Shown here: positions 50,384 through 63,921 of the stretch, one piece after another | Layout: each line of letters begins with the position of its first letter | Position numbering within the stretch: the stretch's first letter is position 1 | NCBI RefSeq assembly: GCF_009882975.1 | Contig: NZ_WTUX01000019.1 | Location: forward strand, 301,222-365,221 | Reading direction: 5' to 3' | DNA from: Maritimibacter harenae | Lineage (GTDB): Bacteria; Pseudomonadota; Alphaproteobacteria; Rhodobacterales; Rhodobacteraceae | Length of the DNA stretch: 64,000 nt | Position numbers and translations under genes: made by a program | The notes under the pieces: generated by a model | The model's input: only the letters and a program-made list of their open reading frames with translations | What the model was told of the DNA's origin: nothing | Databases searched by the model: none

Positions 50384-51277
50384 ATGTCCAGTTCCCTTGG
50401 ATTCGAACGCGCGCCCGCCTGGGTCGTGCCCGTCATGCGTTTCGGCTACACGGCGCGCGGCGTGACCTACGTGCTGCTTGGCGTCCTGACCTTCCTCGCC
50501 GCCTGGACCGGCGGGCAGGCCGAGAACACGTCGTCTGCGATGGCCGATCTGCGCGGGCAGCCCTGGGGCGTCGCCGCGCTCTGGGCCATCGCGGTGGGGA
50601 TGCTGTCCTACGCGGTCTGGCGCCTGATCGCGGCGTGGCAGGATCTCGAATTGCACGGGGGCGGGGCCAAGGGCTTCGTTGCGCGCAGCGGGCTCGCGAT
50701 CACGGGGCTCATTCACATCGGCCTCGCCGTCACGGCGGCGCGCCAGGCGACCGGGTCGGGCGGCTCCGGCGGGTCGCAGGGCGGCGAGGGCGGCAAGGTG
50801 CAGTCGCTCGCCTCCTGGCTCATGCAGCAGGACCCGTGGGGCAAGTGGGTCGTCGCGGCGGCCGGCCTCGCGGTCGTCGGCGCCGGCATCTACTACGGCG
50901 TGAAGGCCGTGCGCGAGCTCTACAAGCGTCACATGCGCCAATCGCCGCGCGCGCAGAAGCTCGACCCCGTCATCAAGGCCGGCCTGATCGCCCACGGCAT
51001 CGTCGTCGCGATCATCGGGTTGTTCCTGGTCGGCGCGGGCCTGACGGCCGATCCGTCGCAGGCCGGTGGGCTGGGCCGCGCGTTCGAGACGGTCCGCGCG
51101 CAGCCTTTCGGGCGCATCCTGCTCGGCGCCCTGGGCATCGGTTTCGTGGCCTTCGCGATCTACTGCTTCGTCGAGGCCCGCTACCGCATCGTGCCGCGCC
51201 GCGCGGGGCCGGACACCAAGACGCTCGCGGGCCGCTTCGAGAGCGAGTTCCGCGGCGCCATCGCCCGCGTCACCTGA
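50384..51277 (+). CDS. DUF1206 family membrane protein
   Basis: A 297-residue inner-membrane protein with six predicted helices arranged as three similar helix pairs, each opening with a phrase like FGYTARGVTYVLLG, GFVARSGLAITGLIHIGLA or PVIKAGLIAHGIVVAIIG. This threefold repeat defines DUF1206. The ATG at 50384 has GGAGGCCCCC before it. The function is not known. It lies between the small glyQ-linked gene and glyS. Confidence 0.88.
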   Translation: MSSSLGFERAPAWVVPVMRFGYTARGVTYVLLGVLTFLAAWTGGQAENTSSAMADLRGQPWGVAALWAIAVGMLSYAVWRLIAAWQDLELHGGGAKGFVARSGLAITGLIHIGLAVTAARQATGSGGSGGSQGGEGGKVQSLASWLMQQDPWGKWVVAAAGLAVVGAGIYYGVKAVRELYKRHMRQSPRAQKLDPVIKAGLIAHGIVVAIIGLFLVGAGLTADPSQAGGLGRAFETVRAQPFGRILLGALGIGFVAFAIYCFVEARYRIVPRRAGPDTKTLAGRFESEFRGAIARVT

Positions 51278-51392
51278 TCGCGCGGGGAGCGGGGCAGGCG
51301 AATTCCCCGCTCCCCACTGGACGTCCCGGTCCCCCTTCGGTATCCCGGCCCGGACCCGCGCCGCAGGCGCTTTCTGACCGTGGATACCCGAT

Positions 51393-53621
51393 ATGGCCGA
51401 TCTCCTGATCGAACTGTTTTCCGAGGAAATTCCTGCACGGATGCAGGCCAAGGCTGCCGAGGATCTCAAGCGCCTCGTGACCGATGGCCTGGTCGAGGCC
51501 GGCCTGACCTATGGCGGGGCCGCGGCCTTCTCGACCCCGCGCCGCCTGACGCTGACGCTGGCAGACCTGCCCGCGATGTCGCCCGACACCCGCGAAGAGC
51601 GCAAGGGACCGCGCGTGGACGCGCCGGAGAAGGCGCTTGAGGGGTTCCTGCGCGCCACCGGGCTGACCAAGGACCAGCTCGAGCTGCGAGATGAGAAGAA
51701 GGGCCAGGTCTATTTCGCGGTGATCGAGAAGCCGGGCCGCCCCGCGGCCGAGATCGTGGCCGAAGTGCTCGAAGCCGCCATCCGGGGCTTCCCGTGGCCC
51801 AAGTCCATGCGCTGGGGCAAGGGGAGCCTGCGCTGGGTGCGCCCGCTCCATTCCATCCTGTGCATTCTCACCGGCGATGACGGGGCCGAGGTCGTCCCGC
51901 TCGAGCTCGACGGCATCAAGGCCGGCGACATCACGCGCGGCCACCGCTTCATGGCGCCGGGCGAGATCCGGGTGAGCTCCTTCGAGGATTACGAGTCCAA
52001 GCTGCGCAAGGCCCACGTGATGCTCGACGCGACCGCGCGCGCGGACATGATCCGCCATGACGCCGAACAGGCCGCCTTCGCCGCCGGGTTCGAGCTGGTC
52101 GAGGACAAGGGGCTCCTGGCCGAGGTGGCCGGGCTCGTCGAATGGCCGGTCGTGCTGATGGGCGACATCGGGGCCGAGTTCATCGACCTGCCGCCGGAGG
52201 TGCTCCAGACCTCGATGAAGGAACACCAGAAGTTCTTCTCGGTGAAGAACCCCAAGACCGGCCGGATCGAGAAATTCGTGACCGTCGCCAACCGCGAGAC
52301 CGCCGATCACGGCGCGACGATCCTCGCGGGCAACCAGAAGGTGCTCGCCGCGCGCCTCTCGGACGCCAAGTTCTTCTGGGAAAACGACCTGCGCAAGGTG
52401 GCCGAAACCGGCATGGCCTCCATGTCCGACAGCCTGTCGAACGTCACCTTCCACCGCGAGCTGGGCAGCCAGGCCGAGCGCATCGACCGGATCGCGGCGC
52501 TCGCGCGCCGGATCGCGCCGGTCGTCGGGGCGAGCCCGGACGAGGCCGTGCTGGCCGCCAAGGTGATGAAGGCCGACCTGGCCTCGGAAATGGTCTACGA
52601 GTTCCCGGAGCTCCAGGGGATCATGGGCCGCTACTACGCCAAGAACGCGGGGCTCTCCGATGCCGTGGCCGATGCCTGCCGCGACCATTACTCGCCGCTG
52701 GGCCCGTCGGACGCGGTGCCCTCCGCCCCGGTGTCGGTCGCCGTGGCGCTGGCCGACAAGCTCGACACGCTCGCGGGTTTCTGGGTGATCGACGAGAAGC
52801 CCACGGGATCGAAGGACCCCTATGCGCTGCGCCGCGCCGCGCTGGGCGTCATCCGCCTGATCCTCGCCAACGAGATCCGGATGCGGCTCGACCCGTACAT
52901 CGACATCCAGCTTCTGCGCTTCAAGGACGCGCGCCGCGACGACGTGCCCTCGGAGGGCGTCGAGATGCTGATCGACGAGATCGCCGATCACGGCGTCTTC
53001 GGCGCGGCGATCGAGACCGTCCTCAAAGCCTTCGGCGAGAAGGACGGGCAGGCGGCGCTCGAGACCCTGAAGACCGAGGTGCCGGACCTGTCCGAGGACC
53101 TGCTGGCCTTCTTCCACGATCGCCTCAAGGTCCACCTGAAGGGCGAGGGGATCCGCCACGACGTGATCGACGCCTGCCTGCACATGCCGGGCAACGACGA
53201 CCTCACGCTGCTGGTCAAACGCGCCAACGCGCTTGCCGCCTTCCTCGCCACCGAGGACGGGGCGAACCTGACCCAGGGCTTCAAGCGCGCCAACAACATC
53301 CTGACGCAGGCCGAGGAGAAGGACGGGGTCGAATACAGCTTCGGCGCCGACCCCAAGTTCGCCGAGGACGACACCGAGATCGCGCTTTTCAAGGCGCTCG
53401 ACGCGGCCGACACGCGGATCAAGCCGGCGATGGAATCAGAGGATTTCGGGGCCGCGATGGGCGCGATGGCCGACCTGCGCGCCCCGATCGACGCTTTCTT
53501 CGAGGCGGTCCAGATCAACACCGAGAATCAGATCGTGCGGCGTAACCGTTTGAATCTGTTGGCGCAAATCCGTGACATCTGTATGAATGTCGCAGATTTC
53601 ACGCGGATCGAGGGCACCTGA
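51393..53621 (+). CDS. glyS: Glycine--tRNA ligase beta subunit
   Basis: A 742-residue beta subunit that binds tRNA-Gly and supports the alpha subunit. It starts MADLLIELFSEEIPARMQAK, typical of GlyS, with EHQKFFSVKNPKTG near residue 272. The HD-like segment and the C-terminal anticodon-binding DALR-type region (FFEAVQINTENQIVRRNRL) end the protein. Length is slightly longer than in E. coli. Confidence 0.97.
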   Translation: MADLLIELFSEEIPARMQAKAAEDLKRLVTDGLVEAGLTYGGAAAFSTPRRLTLTLADLPAMSPDTREERKGPRVDAPEKALEGFLRATGLTKDQLELRDEKKGQVYFAVIEKPGRPAAEIVAEVLEAAIRGFPWPKSMRWGKGSLRWVRPLHSILCILTGDDGAEVVPLELDGIKAGDITRGHRFMAPGEIRVSSFEDYESKLRKAHVMLDATARADMIRHDAEQAAFAAGFELVEDKGLLAEVAGLVEWPVVLMGDIGAEFIDLPPEVLQTSMKEHQKFFSVKNPKTGRIEKFVTVANRETADHGATILAGNQKVLAARLSDAKFFWENDLRKVAETGMASMSDSLSNVTFHRELGSQAERIDRIAALARRIAPVVGASPDEAVLAAKVMKADLASEMVYEFPELQGIMGRYYAKNAGLSDAVADACRDHYSPLGPSDAVPSAPVSVAVALADKLDTLAGFWVIDEKPTGSKDPYALRRAALGVIRLILANEIRMRLDPYIDIQLLRFKDARRDDVPSEGVEMLIDEIADHGVFGAAIETVLKAFGEKDGQAALETLKTEVPDLSEDLLAFFHDRLKVHLKGEGIRHDVIDACLHMPGNDDLTLLVKRANALAAFLATEDGANLTQGFKRANNILTQAEEKDGVEYSFGADPKFAEDDTEIALFKALDAADTRIKPAMESEDFGAAMGAMADLRAPIDAFFEAVQINTENQIVRRNRLNLLAQIRDICMNVADFTRIEGT

Positions 53622-53696
53622 ACGTCACGTGCCCGGCAGGACGATGTTGTAAGTGGGCGTGTTAGGGCTATCTTGAAGGCATCAGGAGATGCTGCA

Positions 53697-56273
<2,577 letters not shown>

Positions 56274-56451
56274 CGTTACAGGGAAAATTCCAAGGAATGA
56301 CCGGGTTTCAAAGGGTTGCGGGACGCTCCTGAACCGCGGCCGGACTCGCCCCGATTTTCCTCAATCTGGACGCCCATGAATTTTTCGTTTATGGGAGAAC
56401 TTCTTACGAGGAGATCTTAATCTCGTTGCAAGGGGTTCGGGGGACGAACGC

Positions 56452-57099
56452 ATGTTTCGATCTTTGCTTCTCGCCGCGGTTGCGGCGCTCACGGTCACGG
56501 GTATTGCCCGTGCCGAGCCGACGCAGGACGCGACCATCGCACTCGCCGCTCTGGTCGGCCAGGAACGGGCCAGCTTCGACGCGTTGTCGCCCGACCGGCT
56601 GGAACAGATCACCCGCCTCGCGCCCAAGCGCTCGCTCTTCCCGCGCGCGAAGCCCGAGGCACCCGTGGGCCCGCCCGACGAGGTTTGGCTGTCCAAGCAA
56701 CCGGCCGCGACCGGCGGGGACGACTGGCGTTGCCTGACCCAGGCGCTCTACTTCGAAGCGCGCGGCGAGACCCACAAGGGGCTCTTCGCGGTCGCCGAGG
56801 TGATCCTGAACCGCGTCGACAGCGCGCGCTTCCCCGACAATGTCTGTGGCGTCGTCAACCAGGGCACCGGCCGGCGCCACGCCTGCCAGTTCAGCTTCAC
56901 CTGCGACGGGGTCCCGGAAGTCGTGAACAACCGCGCCGCCTGGGAGCGCGTCGGCAAGGTCGCCCGCGTGATGATCGACGGCGCGCCGCGCATGCTCACG
57001 GCGGGGGCCACGTTCTACCACACGACTGCGGTGAATCCGCACTGGGCTTCGGCCTTCGCGCAGACGGCGCAAATCGGCGTACACAAGTTCTACCGCTGA
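56452..57099 (+). CDS. Cell wall hydrolase, SleB/CwlJ family
   Basis: A 215-residue exported hydrolase. The signal peptide ends near IARA (residue 21). The SleB/CwlJ domain fills residues ~85-215, with CLTQALYFEARGETHKGLFA (the catalytic Glu lies in YFEARGE) followed by VAEVILNRVDS, then ACQFSFTCDG and ATFYHTTAVNPHWA. Such enzymes cleave peptidoglycan; in non-spore-formers they act in wall remodelling. It stands alone between ppdK-like and folB. Confidence 0.93.
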   Translation: MFRSLLLAAVAALTVTGIARAEPTQDATIALAALVGQERASFDALSPDRLEQITRLAPKRSLFPRAKPEAPVGPPDEVWLSKQPAATGGDDWRCLTQALYFEARGETHKGLFAVAEVILNRVDSARFPDNVCGVVNQGTGRRHACQFSFTCDGVPEVVNNRAAWERVGKVARVMIDGAPRMLTAGATFYHTTAVNPHWASAFAQTAQIGVHKFYR

Positions 57100-57162
57100 G
57101 TTTCGGCTTTCCATTCTCGGGCCGCTGGGGCAGTCTCCGCCGCCAAGGCAAAGGAGACCCGC

Positions 57163-58083
57163 ATGTCCTCTGAATCCCGTCTCGCCTTCGAGCATCCCGA
57201 AGCCCGGTCCGAAGCCGACGGCCAGCCCGTCCGCCCGCCCGACCGGATCTCCCTTCGCGACCATATCGTCGAGGCCGAGATCGGGGCCTTCCAGCAGGAA
57301 CGCGGCACGACCCAGCGCTTGCGATTCAACGTGGTGGTCGAGGTGACGGCCCCCGAGGGGCCGGTCGAGGACGACGTCGACAAGATCCTCTCCTACGACG
57401 CGATCACGGAATCCATCGCGTTCGAACTGGCCGCCGAACGGCTCAACCTGCTGGAGACGCTGGCCGAACGGGTTGCCGACCGCATCCTCTTCGCCCCGCA
57501 GGCGCAGCGCGTTTTCGTGCGGATCGAGAAGCTCGACCGCGGCCCCGGCGCGCTGGGGGTCGAAATCGTGCGCGCGCGCGGGCAGGGCGCGCCGGTCGCC
57601 CCCTCCGGCGAAGAGCTGCCGCACCCGGTGGTGGTCTTCCTGTCGAACGCCGCCATCGCCTCGCCCGACCTGATCGCGCTTCTCGACCGGCTAGAGGCGC
57701 GCGACGCCCCGGCGATCCTCTGCGTCGGGTTCCCTGACGTGGCCATCCCCGACGCCCACCGTGCCATGCCGCAGCGGCGCATCGACCTGATCGCGCTCGA
57801 GATGAACGCCTGGCTGCTGGCCGCGCGCGACCGGCGCTGTGTCGTGGTGGGCACGCGCACCGAACTCGACTGGGCGATGAAGCACGGCCAGATCTGCGTA
57901 TGGGCGCCCTCCAAGATCGTGCTCGACGCGGTGGACGGGGCCGAGGCGGACGTCACCGACCCGGCCGCCCTGACCGCCTGGTTCGCGACCCTCATGCAGG
58001 CCGAAGAGATCCTCGCCGTCGACGCCCCGCTGCCAAGGACCGACCTGCCGGCCCGCAGCCTCGCCATCGGAGAGATGCCGTGA
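57163..58083 (+). CDS. folB: Dihydroneopterin aldolase with extra C-terminal domain
   Basis: A 306-residue protein. Residues ~28-135 are the FolB fold (RISLRDHIVEAEIGAFQQER, then DKILSYDAITESIAFELA, with LLETLAERVADRIL) that converts dihydroneopterin to hydroxymethyl-dihydropterin and glycolaldehyde. The remaining ~165 residues form a second domain (HPVVVFLSNAAIASPDLIAL onward) not present in the ~120-residue classical enzyme. I do not recognise its function; it could be a pterin or partner binding domain. It overlaps folP by 4 bp (GTGA). Confidence 0.85.
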   Translation: MSSESRLAFEHPEARSEADGQPVRPPDRISLRDHIVEAEIGAFQQERGTTQRLRFNVVVEVTAPEGPVEDDVDKILSYDAITESIAFELAAERLNLLETLAERVADRILFAPQAQRVFVRIEKLDRGPGALGVEIVRARGQGAPVAPSGEELPHPVVVFLSNAAIASPDLIALLDRLEARDAPAILCVGFPDVAIPDAHRAMPQRRIDLIALEMNAWLLAARDRRCVVVGTRTELDWAMKHGQICVWAPSKIVLDAVDGAEADVTDPAALTAWFATLMQAEEILAVDAPLPRTDLPARSLAIGEMP

Positions 58084-59048
58084 GCCGCTCGGAACCCATC
58101 GCACGCTCGGGCCCGCGCCCGGATGACGCCTGGCCGCTCGCGGGCATGGCGACCGCTTGGTTCGACACGGTGAACGGCCCCGACGACCATGTCATCCGCG
58201 ACCGCCTGTCGGCCCCGCGCCCCACGCTCTGCGGCCTCCCGCTCGACCGGCCCCGGGTGATGGGTATCATCAACGTGACGCCCGACAGCTTTTCCGACGG
58301 CGGCGACCACGCGGTGCTGACGGCCGCGGTGGCCCGCGCGCAGCAGATGGCGGACGGAGAAGCCCACATCATCGACATCGGCGGCGAATCCACGCGCCCC
58401 GGCGCGGCCGAGGTGCCGATCGAAGAGGAAATCCGTCGCACCGCCCCCGTCATCGCCGCGATCCGCGCCGCCGGCGTCACCCTTCCGATCTCGATCGACA
58501 CCCGCAAGGCCCGCGTCGCCGAGGCCGCGCTCGACGCGGGCGCCGACATCGTCAACGACGTCTCCGCCTTCGAGTTCGACCCGTCGCTCGCCGATCTCTG
58601 CGCCGAACGCGACGTGCCGGTCTGCCTCATGCACGCCAAGGGCCTGCCCGAAACGATGCAGGACAACCCGACCTACGAGGACGTGGTGGGCGAGGTGATG
58701 GACCATCTCGAAAGAAGAATCGACGTGGCCTGCGGGCGAGGTGTAAAGCGTGAGCGGATCATCACCGATCCGGGCATCGGCTTCGGCAAGACGATGGAGC
58801 ACAACCTTTCGCTCCTGCGCCACCTGACGCTTCTGCACGATCTCGGGCTGCCGGTCCTGCTCGGCGCCTCGCGCAAGAGCTTCATCGGCAAGATCGGCAA
58901 CGCGCCGCAAGCCAAGGACCGTGTCGGGGGATCGTTGGCCGTCGCGCTGGATGGCGCGGCGAAGGGGGCACACATCATCCGCGTGCACGACACGCGGGAG
59001 ACGACACAGGCGCTCGCGCTGGCTGCCGCGATCGCCGAGGGGGACTGA
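58080..59048 (+). CDS. folP: Dihydropteroate synthase
   Basis: A 322-residue TIM-barrel enzyme that joins hydroxymethyl-dihydropterin diphosphate to p-aminobenzoate in folate synthesis; it is the sulfonamide target. Motifs are GIINVTPDSFSDGG near residues 61-74, DIGGESTRPGA near 100 and ITDPGIGFGKTMEHN near 228. The start is a GTG overlapping the folB stop. About 40 extra residues precede the conserved barrel, so an internal start such as the ATG at MATAWF is possible. Confidence 0.95.
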   Translation: MSRSEPIARSGPRPDDAWPLAGMATAWFDTVNGPDDHVIRDRLSAPRPTLCGLPLDRPRVMGIINVTPDSFSDGGDHAVLTAAVARAQQMADGEAHIIDIGGESTRPGAAEVPIEEEIRRTAPVIAAIRAAGVTLPISIDTRKARVAEAALDAGADIVNDVSAFEFDPSLADLCAERDVPVCLMHAKGLPETMQDNPTYEDVVGEVMDHLERRIDVACGRGVKRERIITDPGIGFGKTMEHNLSLLRHLTLLHDLGLPVLLGASRKSFIGKIGNAPQAKDRVGGSLAVALDGAAKGAHIIRVHDTRETTQALALAAAIAEGD

Positions 59049-59051
59049 GAC

Positions 59052-60398
59052 ATGGGTGACGGGCTTTTCGGAACCGACGGCGTGCGCGGGCGCGCCAACA
59101 GCTACCCGATGACCGCCGAGATCGCGCTGAAGCTGGGCGCGGCGGCCGGGCGCTATTTCCGCAATGACGGGCACACCGACCACCGCGTGGTGATCGGCAA
59201 GGACACGCGGCTTTCGGGCTACATGCTCGAGAACGCGCTGACCGCCGGGCTCACCTCGACCGGGATGGACGTGCTGCTCCTGGGGCCCGTCCCGACGCCC
59301 GCCGTGGGCCACCTGACCCATTCGATGCGCGCCGACCTGGGCATCATGATCTCCGCCAGCCACAACCCCTTCGCTGACAACGGCATCAAGTTCTTCGGCC
59401 CCGACGGCTTCAAGCTCTCGGACGAGGCCGAGGCCGAGATCGAGGCGCTGGTCGCCTCCGGCGTGACGCCGGCGGATGCCGAGAACATCGGCAACGCGCG
59501 CCGCGTCGACGAGGGCCGCCATCGCTACGTCGAGTTCATCAAGACCACCTTCCCGTTCGAACAGCGGCTGGACGGGCTCAAGGTGGTGATCGACTGCGCC
59601 AACGGCGCCGCCTACCGCGCCGCGCCCGAGGCCCTGTGGGAACTGGGCGCCGACGTGGTGAGCATCGGGGTGAAGCCCGACGGGCGCAACATCAACCTCG
59701 ACTGCGGCTCGACCTCGACCGAGGCCGCCGCGCGCACCGTGGTCGAAACCGGCGCCGACGTTGGCATCTGCCTCGACGGTGACGCGGACCGGGTGATGAT
59801 CATCGACGAGAAGGGCCGGGTCGCGGACGGCGACCAGATCATGGCCCTCTTCGCCGGCCGTTGGGCGGAAGCCGGGCGGCTGAAAGGCGACACGCTCGTC
59901 GCCACGGTCATGTCGAACCTCGGGCTCGAACGCTACCTCGAGGGTCGGAACCTGAAACTCGAGCGCACCCGCGTGGGCGACCGCTACGTGGTCGAACGGA
60001 TGCGCGAGGGCGGCTTCAACCTGGGCGGCGAACAGTCCGGCCACATCGTGATGACCGACTACGCCACCACCGGCGACGGTCTCCTGGCCGGCCTGCATTT
60101 CCTGGCCGCGATGGTCGAGACCGGCCAGCGCGCCTCGGACCTCACCCAGGTGTTCGAAACGGTCCCCCAGCTCCTGCGCAACGTGCGCTACACGCACGGG
60201 CAGGCACCGCTCGAGATGGAGAGCGTGCAGAAGGTCATCGCGGCGAGCGAGGCAGACCTGAACGGCTATGGCCGCCTGCTGATCCGCAAGTCGGGAACCG
60301 AGCCGCTGATCCGGGTGATGGCGGAATGCGAGGACGAGATCCGGCTCGAGCAGATCGTCGACCGCATCGTCACGGAAGTGGAGCGCGCGGCCGGCTGA
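59052..60398 (+). CDS. glmM: Phosphoglucosamine mutase
   Basis: A 448-residue alpha-D-phosphohexomutase that makes glucosamine-1-phosphate for peptidoglycan and lipopolysaccharide. The N-terminus [11 protein letters not shown] is diagnostic, the phosphoserine loop is [15 protein letters not shown] (residues ~98-112), the metal loop is DGDADRVM near 240, and the sugar loop is GGEQSGHI near 325. It follows folP by 3 bases, a conserved pairing in alpha- and gammaproteobacteria. Confidence 0.97.
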   Translation: MGDGLFGTDGVRGRANSYPMTAEIALKLGAAAGRYFRNDGHTDHRVVIGKDTRLSGYMLENALTAGLTSTGMDVLLLGPVPTPAVGHLTHSMRADLGIMISASHNPFADNGIKFFGPDGFKLSDEAEAEIEALVASGVTPADAENIGNARRVDEGRHRYVEFIKTTFPFEQRLDGLKVVIDCANGAAYRAAPEALWELGADVVSIGVKPDGRNINLDCGSTSTEAAARTVVETGADVGICLDGDADRVMIIDEKGRVADGDQIMALFAGRWAEAGRLKGDTLVATVMSNLGLERYLEGRNLKLERTRVGDRYVVERMREGGFNLGGEQSGHIVMTDYATTGDGLLAGLHFLAAMVETGQRASDLTQVFETVPQLLRNVRYTHGQAPLEMESVQKVIAASEADLNGYGRLLIRKSGTEPLIRVMAECEDEIRLEQIVDRIVTEVERAAG

Positions 60399-60410
60399 CG
60401 GCCCCGCGCT

Positions 60411-61334
60411 TCAGCCGCGCAGGCGCCCCGCGACGCGCCGCAGCGCGTCCCACTGGCTGATCGCCATGCCAGCGAGGATCACGGTCAACGCGATGAGCAG
60501 CGTGGGCGGCAGCGTCTCGCCCAGGAGGGCCGCGCCGAGAATGGCCGAGATCACCGGCACGATGTAGTTCACCAGCCCCAGGAAGCTCGGCCCGGCCGTG
60601 CGCACCAGGATCACGCGCAGCACGTTCGCGCCCGCGGTCGGGATCAGGCCGAGCACGGCCAGCGCGGCGAAGGTCCGGCCGTCGGGCACCGGCGGTGCAC
60701 CGTCGAGCAGGTAGGCCGCCGGGATCACCGCCGCCGCGCCGATGATCACCAGGATCGCCGCCAGCCCGATCGGGTCGCAGGGCGGCAGGCGGCGCATCAC
60801 GATGGAGCTCACCGCGTAGCAGCTCGCCGTGCCGAAGACGGCCAGGCGCCCCCAGCCCTCGAGCGCCGCCCCGGAGGAGGTGAACAACTGGTCGCCCATG
60901 AGCAGCATCACCCCGAGAAAGCCGATGACGAAGCCGATGGTGGACCGAAGCTTCATCTGCTCGCCGGGCACGAAGAAATGGGCCAGCGGCAGGACCACGA
61001 AGATCATCGTGGCCATCGTGACCCCGGCATAGGCGGAGGTCACGTGTTGCTGCCCCCAGGCAAGCAGCATGAAGGGCACCGCGGTCGAGAAGAGCGCCAC
61101 GAAGACCAGCTCGCCCCAGGTGCGCCGGCTCACGCGGGTGTCGAACAGGCGAAAGCCCTGCACGGCCCAGACGAGCGCCATCAGCGCGGCCGCGAAGCCC
61201 ACGCGCGCGGCGGCCACCCAGAAGGCCGGCATCCCGTCGAGCGCGATCTTGATGATGAGGAAGGTCGACCCCCAGACCAGGCCCAGGGTCAGAAGGATGG
61301 CCCAGCTGGCCGGTGTGATGCGTGGCGTCGTCAT
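60411..61334 (-). CDS. EamA-family (DMT) transporter
   Basis: A 307-residue membrane protein with ten predicted helices in two EamA repeats. The first begins WAILLTLGLVWGSTFLIIKI, typical of the family, and the second half starts near residue 150. Such proteins export amino acids or other metabolites; the substrate is unknown. GGGAGGGCCC precedes the ATG. The end is only 12 bases from the convergent glmM stop. Confidence 0.9.
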   Translation of the reverse strand: MTTPRITPASWAILLTLGLVWGSTFLIIKIALDGMPAFWVAAARVGFAAALMALVWAVQGFRLFDTRVSRRTWGELVFVALFSTAVPFMLLAWGQQHVTSAYAGVTMATMIFVVLPLAHFFVPGEQMKLRSTIGFVIGFLGVMLLMGDQLFTSSGAALEGWGRLAVFGTASCYAVSSIVMRRLPPCDPIGLAAILVIIGAAAVIPAAYLLDGAPPVPDGRTFAALAVLGLIPTAGANVLRVILVRTAGPSFLGLVNYIVPVISAILGAALLGETLPPTLLIALTVILAGMAISQWDALRRVAGRLRG

Positions 61335-61351
61335 GGGCCCTCCCGAACGCG

Positions 61352-61378
61352 AAAAGACCCCGGCGCGGGGCCGGGGTC
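61352..61378 (-). terminator. Intrinsic terminator of ilvC
   Basis: On the minus strand GACCCCGGC (61378-61370) pairs with GCCGGGGTC (61364-61356) around five bases, followed by TTTT (61355-61352). It is about 40 bases after the ilvC stop and before the start of the EamA gene. Confidence 0.85.
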
Positions 61379-61419
61379 AATCGCCTGGCCGCGTAACGTC
61401 GCGGCCCGTCAGTCAAGGA

Positions 61420-62529
<1,110 letters not shown>

Positions 62530-62577
62530 CTATTTGCGCGCCTATAATGCGCGATTTTGCGATAAAGCGGATGAACC

Positions 62578-63036
62578 ATGCGTCTCGATGACACGGACCG
62601 ACGGCTCCTGCGCCGGCTTCTGGCCGAGCCGAATCTGACCGCCGGTGCGCTGGCCGAGCTCGCCGGCGTGACGCAGGCGACGGCGTCGCGCCGGCTCGAC
62701 CGGATGCGGCGCGCGGGCGTGATCCGCGGGCAGCGCGCCGTGATCGACTGGGCCCGGCTGGGCTACGAGGTCGAGGTGTCGCTGCGCTTCACGCTGGACA
62801 AGACGAACCCGCGCGCCTTCGACGAGTTCCTCGCGGCCGCGCGCGACGTGCCGGAGGTGACCGAGATCCAGACCTTCCTGGGCAAGGTCGACGTGCGGCT
62901 TCACGTGATCGCGCGTGACATGGGGCATTACCAGCAGATCTACCGCGACCGGATCCTGACCCTGCCGCATATCGCCGAGATCGAGGCGCTGATGCAGGTC
63001 GCCGCGATTTCCGAACGCGAGGCGCTTCCGTTGTGA
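62578..63036 (+). CDS. Lrp/AsnC-family regulator, first of a pair
   Basis: A 152-residue Lrp-type regulator with an N-terminal helix-turn-helix (LDDTDRRLLRRLLAEPNLTA, then VTQATASRRLDRMRRAGVI) and a C-terminal RAM ligand-binding domain. It is divergent from ilvC by 130 bases. That space contains AT-rich inverted elements (AGGAATGGGCCTA near 62519-62531) that may be binding sites. It overlaps the next Lrp gene by 4 bp. Ligand is probably an amino acid. Confidence 0.92.
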   Translation: MRLDDTDRRLLRRLLAEPNLTAGALAELAGVTQATASRRLDRMRRAGVIRGQRAVIDWARLGYEVEVSLRFTLDKTNPRAFDEFLAAARDVPEVTEIQTFLGKVDVRLHVIARDMGHYQQIYRDRILTLPHIAEIEALMQVAAISEREALPL

Positions 63037-63488
63037 CCACGCTGGACGACACCGACCGCGCCTTCCTGCGCGCGCTGGCCGACGACGGCACGCTGTCGGC
63101 CGGCGACCTGGGCCGGCGCTTCGGCCTGTCGCAACCGGCCGCCTGGCGCCGGGTGAAACGGTTGCAGGAGGCCGGCATCCTGGCGGGCCGGCGCGTGGAT
63201 ATCGACCTCGAAGCGCTCGGGTTCGGCGTGACCGTGTTCCTGGGCGTGAAGCTCGCCGCGAAGGGGCGCGTGAGCCTCGAGGATTTCGAGCGCGCGGTGA
63301 CGGCCATCCCGGAGGTGCAGCTCGTGCACCATGTCCTGGGACTCTACGACTACCGCCTGCGCATCGTGGCCCGCGACCTTTCCGATTTCGAACGCATCCT
63401 GCGACGGCGGATCATGACGCTCCCCGGCGTGGGCGAGGTGGAGGCCAACGTGCTTCTGTCCGAAGAGCGGCGCCCGGGCCCGATCTGA
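63033..63488 (+). CDS. Lrp/AsnC-family regulator, second of a pair
   Basis: A 151-residue Lrp regulator starting at a GTG inside the end of the previous gene. It has the helix-turn-helix FLRALADDGTLSAGDLGRRF then LSQPAAWRRVKRLQEAGIL, and a RAM domain (VQLVHHVLGLYDYRLRIVA). Coupled translation of two Lrp proteins suggests mixed oligomers controlling ilvC or amino acid genes. They are clearly related to each other but not close duplicates. Confidence 0.92.
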   Translation: MTTLDDTDRAFLRALADDGTLSAGDLGRRFGLSQPAAWRRVKRLQEAGILAGRRVDIDLEALGFGVTVFLGVKLAAKGRVSLEDFERAVTAIPEVQLVHHVLGLYDYRLRIVARDLSDFERILRRRIMTLPGVGEVEANVLLSEERRPGPI

Positions 63489-63490
63489 GT

Positions 63491-63793
63491 TCAGGCCGCG
63501 GCCGGGCGCCCCTGGGTGGCGAGCGCGCGGGCGGTGTTGGTACAGCGCAGCATGTCGCCCGGCGTAAGCATGTAGGTCATCGTCGGGCCCGTGCGCCTGC
63601 GCCTGAGAAGCCCGCAGCGTTCCATTTCCCGCAGGTGATGGACCAGCGAGGAGGGGCGCAGGCCCGTCTGCATCTCGATGAACTGGTAATCCGCGGCGTG
63701 GCGCGGGTGGGTGGCGAGGAGCTGGAAGATCGCCGCGCGGCGCGGATGCGCGAGCGCCTTGAAGCTGCGGGCGATACGGTCGTTGTCGGTCAT
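63491..63793 (-). CDS. ArsR-family helix-turn-helix regulator
   Basis: A 100-residue winged helix-turn-helix protein: ARSFKALAHPRRAAIFQLLA near residues 7-26, and LRPSSLVHHLREMERCGLLR near 47-66, the ArsR recognition region. AGGAAAGG precedes the ATG at 63793. I see no clear metal-binding Cys pair, so it may sense something other than metals. An octamer tandem repeat begins about 130 bases upstream of its start. Confidence 0.88.
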   Translation of the reverse strand: MTDNDRIARSFKALAHPRRAAIFQLLATHPRHAADYQFIEMQTGLRPSSLVHHLREMERCGLLRRRRTGPTMTYMLTPGDMLRCTNTARALATQGRPAAA

Positions 63794-63921
63794 GGGTCGG
63801 CCTTTCCTGGTGGCGTGGATGCCGTGAGGGTAGGGGGGCAAACGTTGAGGCCGCGTTAAGCCTGGCCGGGGAGGGCGCATTTTCTCGTTGACGCGAAGGG
63901 GCTCGGCGCGTTCCGGCTTCA

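Noticed and set aside
50395..50411. Similarity of GGATTCGAACG to a tRNA T-arm
   Set aside because: It is inside the DUF1206 coding sequence and no cloverleaf can be formed around it.
57393..60197. Long minus-strand open frame antisense to folB, folP and glmM
   Set aside because: It covers three well-identified genes in the opposite direction, and its composition is that of an antisense shadow. There is no start signal.
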